From Vitellaria paradoxa (lineage: Eukaryota; Streptophyta; Magnoliopsida; Ericales; Sapotaceae): 64,000 nt of DNA. This document shows, one piece after another, positions 23,153 to 33,828 of the stretch. A program made the position numbers and the translations under genes. Location of the stretch: assembly GCA_019916065.1 (NCBI GenBank), contig CM034240.1, positions 31,571,149-31,635,148 on the forward strand, written 5' to 3'. The notes under the pieces are model-generated. The model searched no databases and was not told the origin of the DNA. It saw nothing but the letters and a program-made list of their open reading frames with translations. Position 1 is the stretch's first letter. Each line of letters starts with the position of its first letter.

Positions 23153-26010
23153 AAAATAAAATACAAGTTGATCTCTGTAAATTTTCAAAGGTGTTCCAGA
23201 AGAAATTTCTGACTTATCACCTAAAGGGGGGAAGGAAGATATATATTGGAAGTTGTAGCCAATTAAAAAGATTACTAAGAGAATTATTTATAAATATTGA
23301 AAATTGATTTGTGTACTCATAGTACTTGATTGATAATTAATATGACGAGTGGGAGCTAAAGTTTATACATTTAGGTGATAAATTGTGAAACTCAAAGTGT
23401 CGATTAAATTGGTTATGCTTCATCAGGTTACTTGTTATACAATGGATACTGAGATTTTATATGGTAAATAGAATCTTATATTTTATGGAATTATAGTTCT
23501 AAGACAGAGATATTATAGAAGATTGGAAATGAAAGATTTTGAAGAAGATTTGAAAGTCTTGACTAAAAATTTAGGGAACATTTGAAGGTATTAATTATAC
23601 AAGACATATCATATTTATTAGGCCTTGAGATGATTAATTTGGATCCATACCCTTAGTTAATTAGATGTTTTGATGTGATCAATTTAATTGTGAAGTGGTA
23701 TATAGTACGTGAAATGATGCTATGATTTGCTTTAAGTATAATTAGAATTAAGAATTTTAAGTCAAACATACAGATATGTAGAGGGTTGTGTAAATGAGAA
23801 AGAAATTGGAATTGATAAATGGGGGGTTTGTAGTTTAATCTAGTCTAAGTGTGTATTATATGATGTCTTAGGAATCGTGGCTCTATATGAAGAATTATAA
23901 AGTTAGGCTTCGACTATTTGATAGGTATATCAGAGGCTTCGACTATTTGATAGGTATATCATATTTTAATTGAAAAAAATCATTAGTATTTTCAAAAAAA
24001 GTGATTTAATATTTGGGCACCACTAATTGAGGGTAAGGCTAGAGGATATTATGAAGACAACGTTATATAAGTTCTATGTAAGGCCATTTAGGTTGACTAA
24101 TACCCCAATAGTATTCATGGATTGAATAAACAGGGTGTGTAACAATTGTCTAGACAAGTTGTAAAAGTGCATTTGTTTTTAAATCATTCATATGCTGGAA
24201 TTTTTATTAATGAAAAATAATTTGTTGAAGTTTGTGACGAAGTTAACGTGGTATGTCGATATATATATGCACTGAAATGAGGAATGTGGTATTAAATAAT
24301 GGGTCAGGGAGCTTCATATGCTTGATTGATCCTAGATTATGTTGAAATTCGTAGTGATAATAATGTATGCTTTGGTAAGTTGAAGTATTGGTTGCCAACT
24401 AGCTTATAGTACGTAAATGTAAACTTAGGAATATGAAACTAGGTAAAAGAGATGATTTCTAATGGGGAAGATTATTTGGCTTTAGTTTGGTAAAAGTCAT
24501 AAGCTAATATGTGAGTTTAGTTATAAGTCAAGGTAGGAAAGAGGAGTAATATGTAAAAGGAATAAGAGTTTTGAAATGGAATAAATAGCCTATCAAGTTT
24601 ATTTGTTAGCTTCTTGATTTTATCTTTAGGCTATTAATTATGTTGGCGTAACATGGTAAATCGTGATTTAGAATTTGTGGATTTTATTTTTAATCAGTAT
24701 CAAATTAGTTGAATTGAATCGTAAGGTTAATCATTTAGTGGAATTAATGTAGATTTCTAAATATGAGGAAAAAAATTTTGAGAGGGAAATGGTATTTGAG
24801 AAGCAGAAGGAATCTACAAAGTTGGAATTGATAAAGGATTTGTGGTCTAATTTAATTAGTAGCTATGTTTAGTTGGATATTTATAACACTTAAATATGGT
24901 ACACTTGGTATTACATTCTTATGTGATTAGTATGGTTCTATATTGATTTGTGAAGTTTAGCGTCGACTGCGTGATTGGTCTGTTAAATTTTAAGTTAGCT
25001 TATCTAGTACATAGTATGACGTTGATCAGATAATCTCGGGGTTATAGCTGCAAAGATTAAGTACAAAGGTCAAGTGTTTCGAGCTTAGGCCTATGGGAAT
25101 AATTAGAAATGAAATAGAAAGATAGCATTTTGGAGTAATGATATATTCGATACAAGGTTGTTTTGCCAAGAGGAATTGGTAAATAAAGTACTTTATGATT
25201 ATAATCCGTGATTAATTAAGAATATTGATAAAGTAGTTGGTAATTGAGAATGATAAATTAAACTAAGAATTTCAGGTGAAAGAAGAAGATATTAAATTAT
25301 ATGATAAAGTGAATGAAAACCCTAGAAATGGGAGTGTTGTGGATGTGTAATAATAGAACTATGTGTGTTCTTATTATCTTGACTATGTGAGCACAGGACA
25401 TTGAATGTGTGTGGTGTGATGGTGCATTGGTATGTTCAAATGAAATTGTGGAAAGAGTTATTGTTGAAGAAGAAATATAAATATGAATCAGATGACAAAA
25501 TGATGGAAAAAGGGAAACCTTAAAATATTTAAGTGTTATGGAGATTTAAGTAAGGGAAATATCGAAATTGTGATGCGAATGAAATGAAAAGTTCAAATTT
25601 TGTTAAGGAAAGGGTTTTGAATTAGGAGATGATGAGGAGTAATATTGTGGAAATTAGGAAAAGTGCATAATGATAGTGTAATATGAGATAAAGGTTAAGG
25701 TTCAGTATTGGGAGATGAGGGATTTAAAAGTGGATTGTTATTACAAATATTTTAAGGAACTATTAAGTTAGTTTTTGAATCAGAGTAGCATAGTGGAAGC
25801 GTGGATACTATGTTCTAAATTGTTATGATTTTTGACTTATGAAATGATCTAATTATTATTTAATGGGTAGATGTTTAAATCCGTTCACGTTAGAAGCATC
25901 ATGATATTGGATAATCTACTTGGCAGCATCAATATGAGATGTGGAAGCAATGTCCGTTGTTATTTACTTAAAGTTGTACCTGTATTGAAATGTTAAGGAC
26001 GGAATTTTTG
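23153..26010 (+). pseudogene. Decayed Tekay interior: pre-RT and RT-palm fragments
   Basis: Right after the solo LTR, VDLCKFSKVFQKKFLTYHLK (from 23164) fits the region before RT (VV.EF.DVFPE.LPGLPP). VRPFRLTNTPIVFMD at 24078-24122 fits the RT palm motif [21 protein letters not shown], followed by a trace of YLDK. Past 24250 no domain can be named. A ~29-bp tandem duplication of cttcgactatttgatagg occurs at about 23906-23963. In an ordinary polyprotein these RT parts come before the RNase H text found upstream at 19700-20200, so the order here is permuted. Confidence 0.55.
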
Positions 26011-26024
26011 TAAGGAAGGGAGAA
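26011..26024 (+). promoter_or_regulatory. Polypurine tract of the Tekay-like element
   Basis: taaggaagggagaa directly precedes the right LTR start (tgtaataagc). It is the expected plus-strand primer for the 3' end of a plus-oriented element. Confidence 0.8.
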
Positions 26025-28956
26025 TGTAATAAGCTGGATTTTTGTATTAAGATGAATTGGAGATTGTTGATTTAGTGCATAGTAGGTTGTTAAATTGATT
26101 AATGAAATGTATTACGAATTTAAATTGTTGTTTTTTAACAAATTTAGGATGAAATGCTGTGTTAAATTGATCAATGTACGTCATTAAGAAGGTAGTCGAT
26201 TGAAGTTTTGATGAAAAAGGAGCTTAATTTTCGGACTTAGCCATTTTTGGCACGAAAATGGAGCTAAGGGGCACCCATGCTCCTTGTGGGGCACCCATGA
26301 ATGCATGTGGGGCACCCATGAGGTTCAACAGAATGTCAAGCAGGGTTAGTTATTTCAATCACTCGTTTGTCACCATTTTGGTCTCGCCCGTGCAAAGCTA
26401 TGAGAGTAGGGAGGGGCTTAAGCTCCTGTAGTATGCTTGGGCACCAAGCATGGATTTTATTTATATATGTATATGGACGAAGAGAGAGAGAGAGGTTTGG
26501 TGGTTGGAAAATAGAACTAGGAGCTTAGAAGCAGAGGAAGCCAAATGGCTTGGGAGCTTAGTAAGTGATTCAATCTTTAACTAAACTCAAATTAGTTTTG
26601 TAGAAATGAAATTAACCAAAGAACACTTTTATATGGTTTGTTTGTTGTTGAGATCAAAGGGTGAGGAGATTTATCAATCCAAAGTTGGAAGCCACAACTT
26701 GAGAGGTTACCATTTTCTTGCTACACCTTGTTCAAGCTTAAGGTAGGGATTTCTAGCCTCCTATTTGCATATATGAGATGTGAAGAGTCAAAAGAATGTT
26801 GTTGTGATGTTTATTTAAGGATTTGAAAGCATAAGGAGGTGATTTGAGTGGTATAATGTATATGATATATATATGCATAGGTTGGACATAAATTTTTGAT
26901 TTGATGAAATAGATGAATTAAACTTAGCCTTGATTGTCTTTCTAGAGCCTTTTGGACCCTAAAAAACACCTAGAAACAAGTTTTTGAACTAAAGAGTGAA
27001 TATGGCAAAGTTTGGAACCCAAAACAATGAGATAAAACTCAGACGGAACAGAGTAATCTTTCTATACACAAAGGGGCGCCTTATCACCTTTGAGGGGTGC
27101 CAATGCCCCCTAAGGGGCGCCTATGAACGCATGACGGCACCCATGACCCCTAAGGGGCACCTATGAATCTTGAGGGGCGCCCGTGATTCCCCATCCAGAA
27201 TGCCCAATTCGTTCATTTGTATGAAAACTTATATATTTTCAATCCCAACCCTTATAACCTTAAATTGGATAACATAGAGTGATTAAATAGGTGAAAAGTA
27301 TATGAATTAAAGTGTGAAAAGAAATACTTGGATAGAGTGATGGTTTTTAAGACATGTTTAGTGTTAACTTAATGTTAAACTAATGAATACACATCCTATG
27401 CATGATATATGCTTCATATAGAATTGTTTCAATTTTGTTAATGTGAATTGAATGATATTTGATTTGAAATAATGGAGATAAAGTTAATGGGAAGAAGAGA
27501 TGTTAGAATAAAATAATAATATATTAATGTGATATTGGAATAAGTTGAAATTAGTGAATTGGTTGTCACAAGAATACAAGTTATTCTTTTATTGAATGAC
27601 ATGATGAAAAGAATATGATAACGTTAATGGGAGATGTTGAAGAGATAACATGAAAGATATCAAATTAGGGAAGTGAAACATGATTTATTATTCATTATTT
27701 TATGAGACGATTGCATTATTATTGATTGATTGTGAATTCTAAAACATGATTGGTTGTTTATATTGAATAATATTGATTATTAGAACATGATATGAATAAC
27801 TTAGTTATAATGAAAATGATATAATATTTGATTTGGAATGTGATGAGCCATTGTTGGAATTGATAATAAAAGTGAAAGGAATTGATGAGATGATATGCAT
27901 GGATTTTGGATTATGATGACATATTATGGACAAATTGTAGATGATGTCAATGGAAATGAGACAGTTGGAAATGTGATTGATATTAAGACACGGGGATGGT
28001 GGGTTTTACAAAATAGGAAGGATACTAAGTTTACCCACGAGTTAAAAGACCCAACACCTGCCCAAGAATTGGTGTTCATGCTAGTAGGTTAGTAGCTTAC
28101 AACATGATGTGTGATAAGGCTAATCATGACCTCTAACAATGACATAAACTAAAGCTAATCATGGCCTCTAACGACAACGTGAATTAAGGCTAATCGTGGC
28201 CTCTAATGATGACATCAATTAAGGCTAATCATGTCCTCTAACGACGGCGTTATTTGTGTCCACCCCCGTAAATATAATGAGAATGGAACCTGAATAAAAA
28301 TGATTATGAAATGTTTGATTAAGTAAATGATAGTTAAATTAAGAAATGGATTAATGACAAGTGATCATGACATGTAATTATATAAGATTTGTTTTGATAA
28401 TAAAATTATGATGCCTATATAGATAAGGACTTGGATTTTGTTATATGGGGTTGCATGATTATGTTGAGTCATGTTAATTTATAAAGGTTAGCATTATTTT
28501 ATATTATTGCTTTACATATTATATACGCTTTTATAATGCTACGTAAGCACAAGTGGATTAGTACTCACGTTCCTACAGATTTTGTTGCAAGAACAGATTA
28601 TGAGGACTAAGTGGGCATTTGGTGGGATTAGAAGTGCAATAGTTGTTACAGATATTGAATTTATTTATTTATTTAAGTTAAAATATTCATTTGAGACTGT
28701 AATATTATTTTAATTTAGATATTTATTCAATTGGGTTGTAAGGGTCATAAGGCTTATTTTGTGTACTATCATTATTATGAGATATGTTAGAGCATAATGA
28801 TCCGGCGATAACTGATAGTTTACATTATGTTATATTATTATCATGTGTGGATGCTACTCTAGGGTGGTGTATGGCTCTAATCAAGGGTTGATTACTTAGT
28901 GTATGATATGTATATTATTCACTCACCCCTCAGGTCACGAGATCCCATGCATGACA
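26025..28956 (+). repeat. Right LTR of the Tekay-like element
   Basis: Length 2932 bp, uninterrupted, co-linear with the two left LTR pieces. Three ggggcacccatg boxes lie at 26265-26322 and a second cluster at 27073-27186. A four-copy tandem repeat is at 28116-28253, the core box near 28010-28070, and a diverged copy of the stem-loop at 28545-28566. It ends gatcccatgcatgaca. Confidence 0.9.
28116..28253 (+). repeat. Four-copy tandem repeat in the right Tekay LTR
   Basis: Four ~36-bp units built on ggctaatcatggcctctaac with spacers such as gacgacatgaatta. The left LTR has two units at the matching place (17945-18014), so copy number changed after insertion. Confidence 0.75.
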
Positions 28957-29189
28957 ATTGAGCACATCCAAAATAGACAGTAAAATTGAGTTAAATGAAA
29001 ACTTTGCAAAATTAAACCCACAAAGGCCGTGAAAAGGCAGTAAAAGCATTAAGAATTAAAAAAAAAAAAGAGCACAATCAAATGCAAAAACAATGAAAAG
29101 GTCATTGGTGTAGCATAAAACAAAAACTTTTGACAAGTTCAAACAAAATATGATAGGTTGCCAAAAAGAAGGGGCGAAGACGAGCAACG

Positions 29190-31560
29190 ATTACAAAAAT
29201 AGATCAAAGTTAATCAGTCTAAACTATAGCACTTTCATCTTGGTCTTCCTTGTCATTGAAAACTATAGCAAAAAGATCGAGGTTAGGGTAAAGCTCAGTA
29301 ACCTTACGCTTCGCCCCATCAGAGCCCTTAAAGAAAGTTAGGGGGGCGAGCAAGAGCTAGAACTCATCACTTCCCTTAAAATTTTCAATGATTTAGGTAA
29401 GAGTAGCTTCTAACTGCTGTGTAAGCTTTGTGATCTTTCCTGCTGAGTCTTCTGCTTTCTTCCCAAGCTCTTCTCTTAAAGCTAGCTCAGTTGCAAAGGA
29501 CTGGGCCAGATCGTCACATTTTGCTTTCTCCTCCTTCAGCTCGGTCCAAGCAGCCTTCTTCTCAGCTAAAGCAAGGCCCTTCTAAGCTTTGACATTCACT
29601 AACTCAATGTTCAGCTCCCAGTTTTTGGTCTGGAGTACCTCATTTTTGCTAGACTCCTCAACCAAGGCCTTACTTGAGCTCTAACAATAGGTAGATAGGC
29701 ATGAAACCCAAGTCATAACCTAAGCAAAAATATAATGTCAAAATTATAAACAATAGAATATAAACCAAAGGCAGAAAATTCAATGCACTCAAATATACCT
29801 TGAGAATGTTATGACTCATACTCCTAACAATTTTGGTGATAGGAACTTCTTTTGCCATTACCAGATCATCCTCTATAAAGTGGCCTTCATCCTACAATCA
29901 ATGAGGCTCATGTCATCGATGACATTAGCAGGCCTAACGTGAAAATCTGGAAAACGAACCCAGGGGGAAACCAGGGATCAAATGAATCTTCCAGAGGAGG
30001 TGGAGGAGGATTCTTCTCTAGCGACTCCAAAGGAGGAAGAAGATGAGGAGTATCTTCTCTAGCTGGAGCAACAGGACTGGAAGGCTGCACATTATAAGGC
30101 CAAAAAAGTGTGAATTTAGTCCTTTTGGAGGCCGATTCTAAACTTGAGGATTTTCTTACGATTTTTTGAATTTTTTTCATGAATTTTTTTGAACCTCATT
30201 GGGTCAAACGTGCCCCTAGAAGAGCCTTCACCCGAAAGATCTTGATCTACATAAAAATAGAAAAAGTAGATTAGAAAATACAACCAAAATAGTAGAAAAA
30301 AAAAGACCCCAAAACTCACTCCTCTCACATTCGACTGTTAAAGCTTTCTTGTTTGGCTCTGGTGTTAGAAAATACAACCAAAATAGTAGAAAAGAAAAGA
30401 TCCCAAAACTCACTCCTCTCACATTCAGCCGCTAAAGCTTTCTTGTTTGGCTATGGTATGAGTAGGTGGGAGGTCAAACTCTCAGCAGTCACCAACAAGT
30501 TGACATCATACACCAAGTGCTTTTTGGACAAGCCTAACCCTCACAAGTAAGATCGGGTCGAGCACAGGCTAAACAAATGCATAAAGAAGGACAAAGTCAA
30601 AGCTCTAAACCTATAAAAAGAGAGAAAGATGAGGGAGAGAAAAAAAAAGAAGGAAGAAAATGATAACTAATAGGAGCTCGACATACCCGATTTGTTGGTC
30701 ACCCCCATCTTAGGGAACTTGAATAGCTTTACTTTTGACAGTCTCCCATAGGTAAAACTCCCAATCCTCACCGAATAAATAGAAAAACTTATTCTCATAG
30801 CCCTTGTTGGATGTGGGTAAGTCAGTAATAAGGTTGAAGTCGGGCTATCGAGCAAAGAAGTACCACTACTTAGTCTCCTTCTCTATGAGTTTGTAATAAT
30901 AAAGGAACTCATTAGTTGTCATTTCTTAGTCATGAATGGCCTTCCATAGTATAGCATAGCCAATTAAGATCCTCCAACTGTTCGACTAGATCTAACCAAA
31001 TACCAAATTAAGCCTACCTAAAACTTCGTGGACAAGCCGAGCCAAGGGAAATCAAAGCCCACCAACTAAAGTGGGCATGTACACTGCCACAGTCTCATCT
31101 TTGTCGAGGCAGGCCCAACCTTTCTCTAAAGGTATCCTATAAGAAGTGTAGCATGGAAGCTGGAAACTAGAAAGTAATTTCTTTCTTTAGTCCCTGGTGA
31201 TAATAGACCTAATGCCCACAACCTCAAAATTGAATTCCCTCTCACTAAGGATCACCGTCTTATGGTAACTTAACCCCGCCACAACCTCCACCTCCTCAAC
31301 TGGTGGCCTAGAACTACCAATAGAAGTAGGGCTGGGGGCTTCTTCGTGCCTTATGCAACCTAAACCCTAAAACTTGAAGCCCTTAGATTCCAACGTAAGA
31401 ATCAACTTACGACACCTCACCATCGATAGGTACTATAGCTTACTAGGTTTGTGGGAAAAATACTCAACCAAAAGGGTACTATAAATGGCCTTCAAGAACC
31501 TAAGGTTCCCTATAAAGTCTACTAGAAAAAGAAGTGTCCTTTTTCTCTCTAAAAACCAAA
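29190..31560 (-). pseudogene. Antisense ORF (aORF) gene of the Retand-like element
   Basis: Minus-strand text from ~31390 downward reads SYHKTVILSEREFNFEV, YRIPLEKGWACLDKDETVAVY, a VGGL.FPLARLVHEVLG segment, WRILIGYAILW, EFLYYYKLIEKE, NKGYENKFFYLFGEDWEFYL. This resembles plant proteins labelled 'putative gypsy type transposon', encoded antisense between pol and the 3' LTR in Tat-lineage elements. A Pro-rich hinge follows (LLPPLESLEKNPPPPPLEDS, ~30000). A coiled-coil tail then reads LVEESSKNEVLQTKNWELN, KKAAWTELKEEKAKCDDLA, ending LYPNLDLFAIVFNDKED near 29230. A GT-AG intron at 29681-29798 would join SHNILK in frame to SSSKALVEE. Several stops make it a pseudogene. Its role in the element is unknown. 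Confidence 0.75.
30271..30452. repeat. 94-bp tandem duplication inside the aORF region
   Basis: Copy one starts ttagaaaatacaacc at 30271 and copy two at 30365. On the minus strand each copy holds the text for NKKAL..ECER followed by a gtgagt donor-like site, so the duplication spans a possible exon end and intron start. Confidence 0.8.
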
Positions 31561-31933
31561 TGCAACGGGTAATATGCTAGTGCATAAAACAAAAAGAAGA
31601 TGAAATGAAGCTAAAATGAAATTATGGTTTTACCAAAAAATAAGAATTCGTTATCCAAACACAGAGAGGTAGAGAGCTTCAAGTGCCATGATAATAGAGT
31701 TCGTAAGGGCTTAAGAAATGTAAATGAAAAGACAAGGAGTTGAATTGCGTGCATATATATAAGAACTCCTTTTAAAATAAATGGCCTAGATTTACTTAGT
31801 ACATGGCATTTGACAGGTCACAGGCAATTGTTCACGTGGCAAACAAGGGGCTAACGTTAGCTTGACACATGATAAGAATGTAAAAGCATCATTTCACTGT
31901 AATAACCATCATGGCACCTGTAATGCATTTAAT

Positions 31934-31944
31934 TTGTAGGGGAG
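31934..31944 (+). promoter_or_regulatory. Polypurine tract of the Retand-like element
   Basis: tgtaggggag-type purine run immediately upstream of the 3' LTR start tgttgactg. Its position fits a plus-strand primer. Confidence 0.65.
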
Positions 31945-32559
31945 TGTTGACTGCTAGATTCCCCTAGGCTTCAGTTGGAGCCAAGGGAATCAGGGGCATC
32001 AGATGGAGGGGAATTTCGATTGCATTTAAGAACCTCTAAATCAGGCTGAATCAGGTGGGTCGAAATTAACCAAGGTCCAAATAGATAATCTAAACCACTT
32101 CCCCACAAAGTATATAACTGACTAATTATCCCAAATCGATGCCTAGGGCTAACCAAGGAGATTTTGCATGATTCTCTGGACCCCTACAATGATGGAGATA
32201 ATAATATATCCCGTGATAAAAGGATAGTCATTATGGAATTTCCACCTATATAGTCTCAATCACATATTCAAATTTCTGAGGATCACGTGATTAATATTCA
32301 AGTTGCCATTCAAGATAACTCCACTAAAAGATGGCTATGAAAAGGGGATTTCATCGACTTCATGAGGTACGCAATTTATTCTGTATTGAAACTTCGCCAA
32401 ATTTTCTACAGACTTTGTTTGCTAACTTAATCATCGGAGAGTCTTTTTGGTAAGCATCACACCAGCATCCAATAACGGTTTCTAGTGAATCCATTGCAAA
32501 AAGAGAGTTGCACATGACCAAGGAAAGTTGCACATGACCTAGAAATTTCTGCATCATCA
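31945..32559 (+). repeat. 3' LTR of the Retand-like element
   Basis: It begins tgttgactgctag and ends ttctgcatcatca, 615 bp. Near its start is an inverted repeat GATTCCC (31957-31963) ... GGGAATC (31985-31991) enclosing GGCT/AGCC; the 5' LTR lacks this part. A small duplication of gttgcacatgacc lies at 32507-32539. Confidence 0.85.
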
Positions 32560-33823
32560 TTAATTTGTAATCAATAATTGATAAATGAAGTTAAAAAAGT
32601 TAAGTTATCATTAATTTTATTTAATAATAAACATAAAAAATAAGCTTGAAAGCATTTAATGTAGTGGTTTAATTTTGAACGTCAAATTAGAAATTATAGT
32701 TTCTAAGTGTGTTTACATTTATAATAGGTATAGTTAAGACTCAATCTTAAATTACAATTTTGAAATACAATAAAGGTTAAGTTATTTGAAAACTAATAAA
32801 ACTTGTTGTCAATGACAATAAACTTAGAAGTTTAAGTTTTCAGTTAAAAACCCTGCAAATTGCTTGTTTGATACCTGTTATTGTTTTGGTTGTTATTTAT
32901 TGGGAAGATTAACTCAGGTGATATTGTTTTTATTAGATTTTCATTTTGATAACCTGTTAATGTTAAGTTGCTATTTTGGATGCATAGTTCTTTAACATCT
33001 CTTGGTTGATAAGCCAATGAGCTATGGTTTTGCGCTAATTGTATACATAGAGAAATGCTTCTAAAATTTTGTATTTATTTCTTTATTTATATATATTATT
33101 CCTTATCATTAAAAAAATTGAAGTTAATTAAAAATTATAAATAATTCACAGGCTCCGAAGAATTCATTTTAAGTTCAATACATATTGTACACGTGGATTG
33201 AAAATATTTAAATCTGTTTGAGAATTGCAATACATTGCTCGTTTCGTCATCTTTTGCAGTGCTGATTAGATCTTCAATTATGTTCGGTCTACAACGTTCA
33301 AACAATATATTAAGAACTACTTCATCCTTTGTGACGAGCAAGCAAAAGTTGATGCAATTGATTCTTGAATTGTCTAGTTTGGAAGTTTGGAAATACAAAG
33401 ATTCATCTTATCTTAAACAACTTATATAGTACTTGGGAAAAAAAAGCTTATATAAATTCTATGTTAGACAAAATTCCGATTACTCTATTTTTTTGTTTTT
33501 AGGGAATATACATATATGTGATTGAACTATTTTTGTGCCGTGGACATAAGAACTATGCAAAAATGTTGTTAAAATTTTATATAATAAGGGGACAAATCAT
33601 TTGAGTTGTTAATACGAGTTGGATTATGCATTCTCACATAAAATAAGATAATTAGTCTTCAGTAAAACAAATCGGAGGTTTTTATCTATATATCTCATAA
33701 TTATATATGTTTTAGACTTTTATATAAATAATTAAAAATATAAATAAGAGTTAAATTGATTTGCGGGATAAGATATCGAGAAAAATGGCCCCTAATATCC
33801 ATGACTAGTGATTAAATTCGTGC
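32560..33823. other. Gap between elements, mostly unassigned
   Basis: AT-rich sequence between the Retand 3' LTR and the next element. Apart from the coding-like patch at 33135-33398 I see no gene or repeat here. The sequence outside the Retand element on this side does not obviously match the sequence left of 1881. Confidence 0.4.
33135..33398 (-). CDS. Hypothetical 87-codon open frame, possibly an exon remnant
   Basis: The minus frame reads FCLLVTKDEVVLNILFERC, then RPNIIEDLISTAKDDETSN, then KYFQSTCTICIELKMNSSEP, and stops. Its composition is more protein-like than the surrounding DNA, and the patch is richer in G+C. The opposite strand is also open over 33235-33429, with a ttcacag acceptor-like site at ~33146-33152, so the coding strand is uncertain. 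I do not recognise a family. It could be an exon of a host gene, a captured fragment or chance. Confidence 0.25.
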   Translation of the reverse strand: MYFQTSKLDNSRINCINFCLLVTKDEVVLNILFERCRPNIIEDLISTAKDDETSNVLQFSNRFKYFQSTCTICIELKMNSSEPVNYL

Positions 33824-33828
33824 GATGC

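Larger units (their letters stand above)
8988..28956 (+). mobile_element. Tekay/Del-like chromovirus (Ty3-gypsy), nested in the Retand-like element
   Basis: Left LTR (8988-18717, split by another element), tRNA-iMet-type PBS (18721), decayed and rearranged interior, PPT (26011-26024) and right LTR (26025-28956). LTRs start tgtaataa and end in gca or aca. Flanks are atcga (8983-8987) and attga (28957-28961), a 5-bp TSD with one C/T difference at a CpG. LTRs of ~2.9 kb, this PBS and the ..gagatcc..gtgrca end are typical of plant Tekay/Del elements. The interior is only ~4.7 kb without the solo LTR. Confidence 0.85.
1881..32559 (+). mobile_element. Tat/Retand-like Ty3-gypsy LTR retrotransposon carrying nested elements
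   Basis: The order is 5' LTR (1881-2439), primer-binding site (2441-2458), gag, protease, RT, RNase H, a second archaeal-type RNase H, integrase, ~109-bp tandem repeats, an antisense gene, a polypurine tract (31934-31944) and 3' LTR (31945-32559). Dual RNase H plus an antisense ORF downstream of pol is the known hallmark of the Tat lineage (Retand and relatives). The element alone is ~10.7 kb; 8988-28956 is a later insertion. All reading frames have stops and it cannot be autonomous. No clear 5-bp TSD was found, perhaps because the 5' LTR start is damaged. Confidence 0.85.

Noticed and set aside
1857..32566. ttaattt at 1859-1865 and 32560-32566 as a TSD of the Retand-like element
   Set aside because: The left copy is not adjacent to the apparent LTR start and the sequence is AT-rich, so a chance match is likely.
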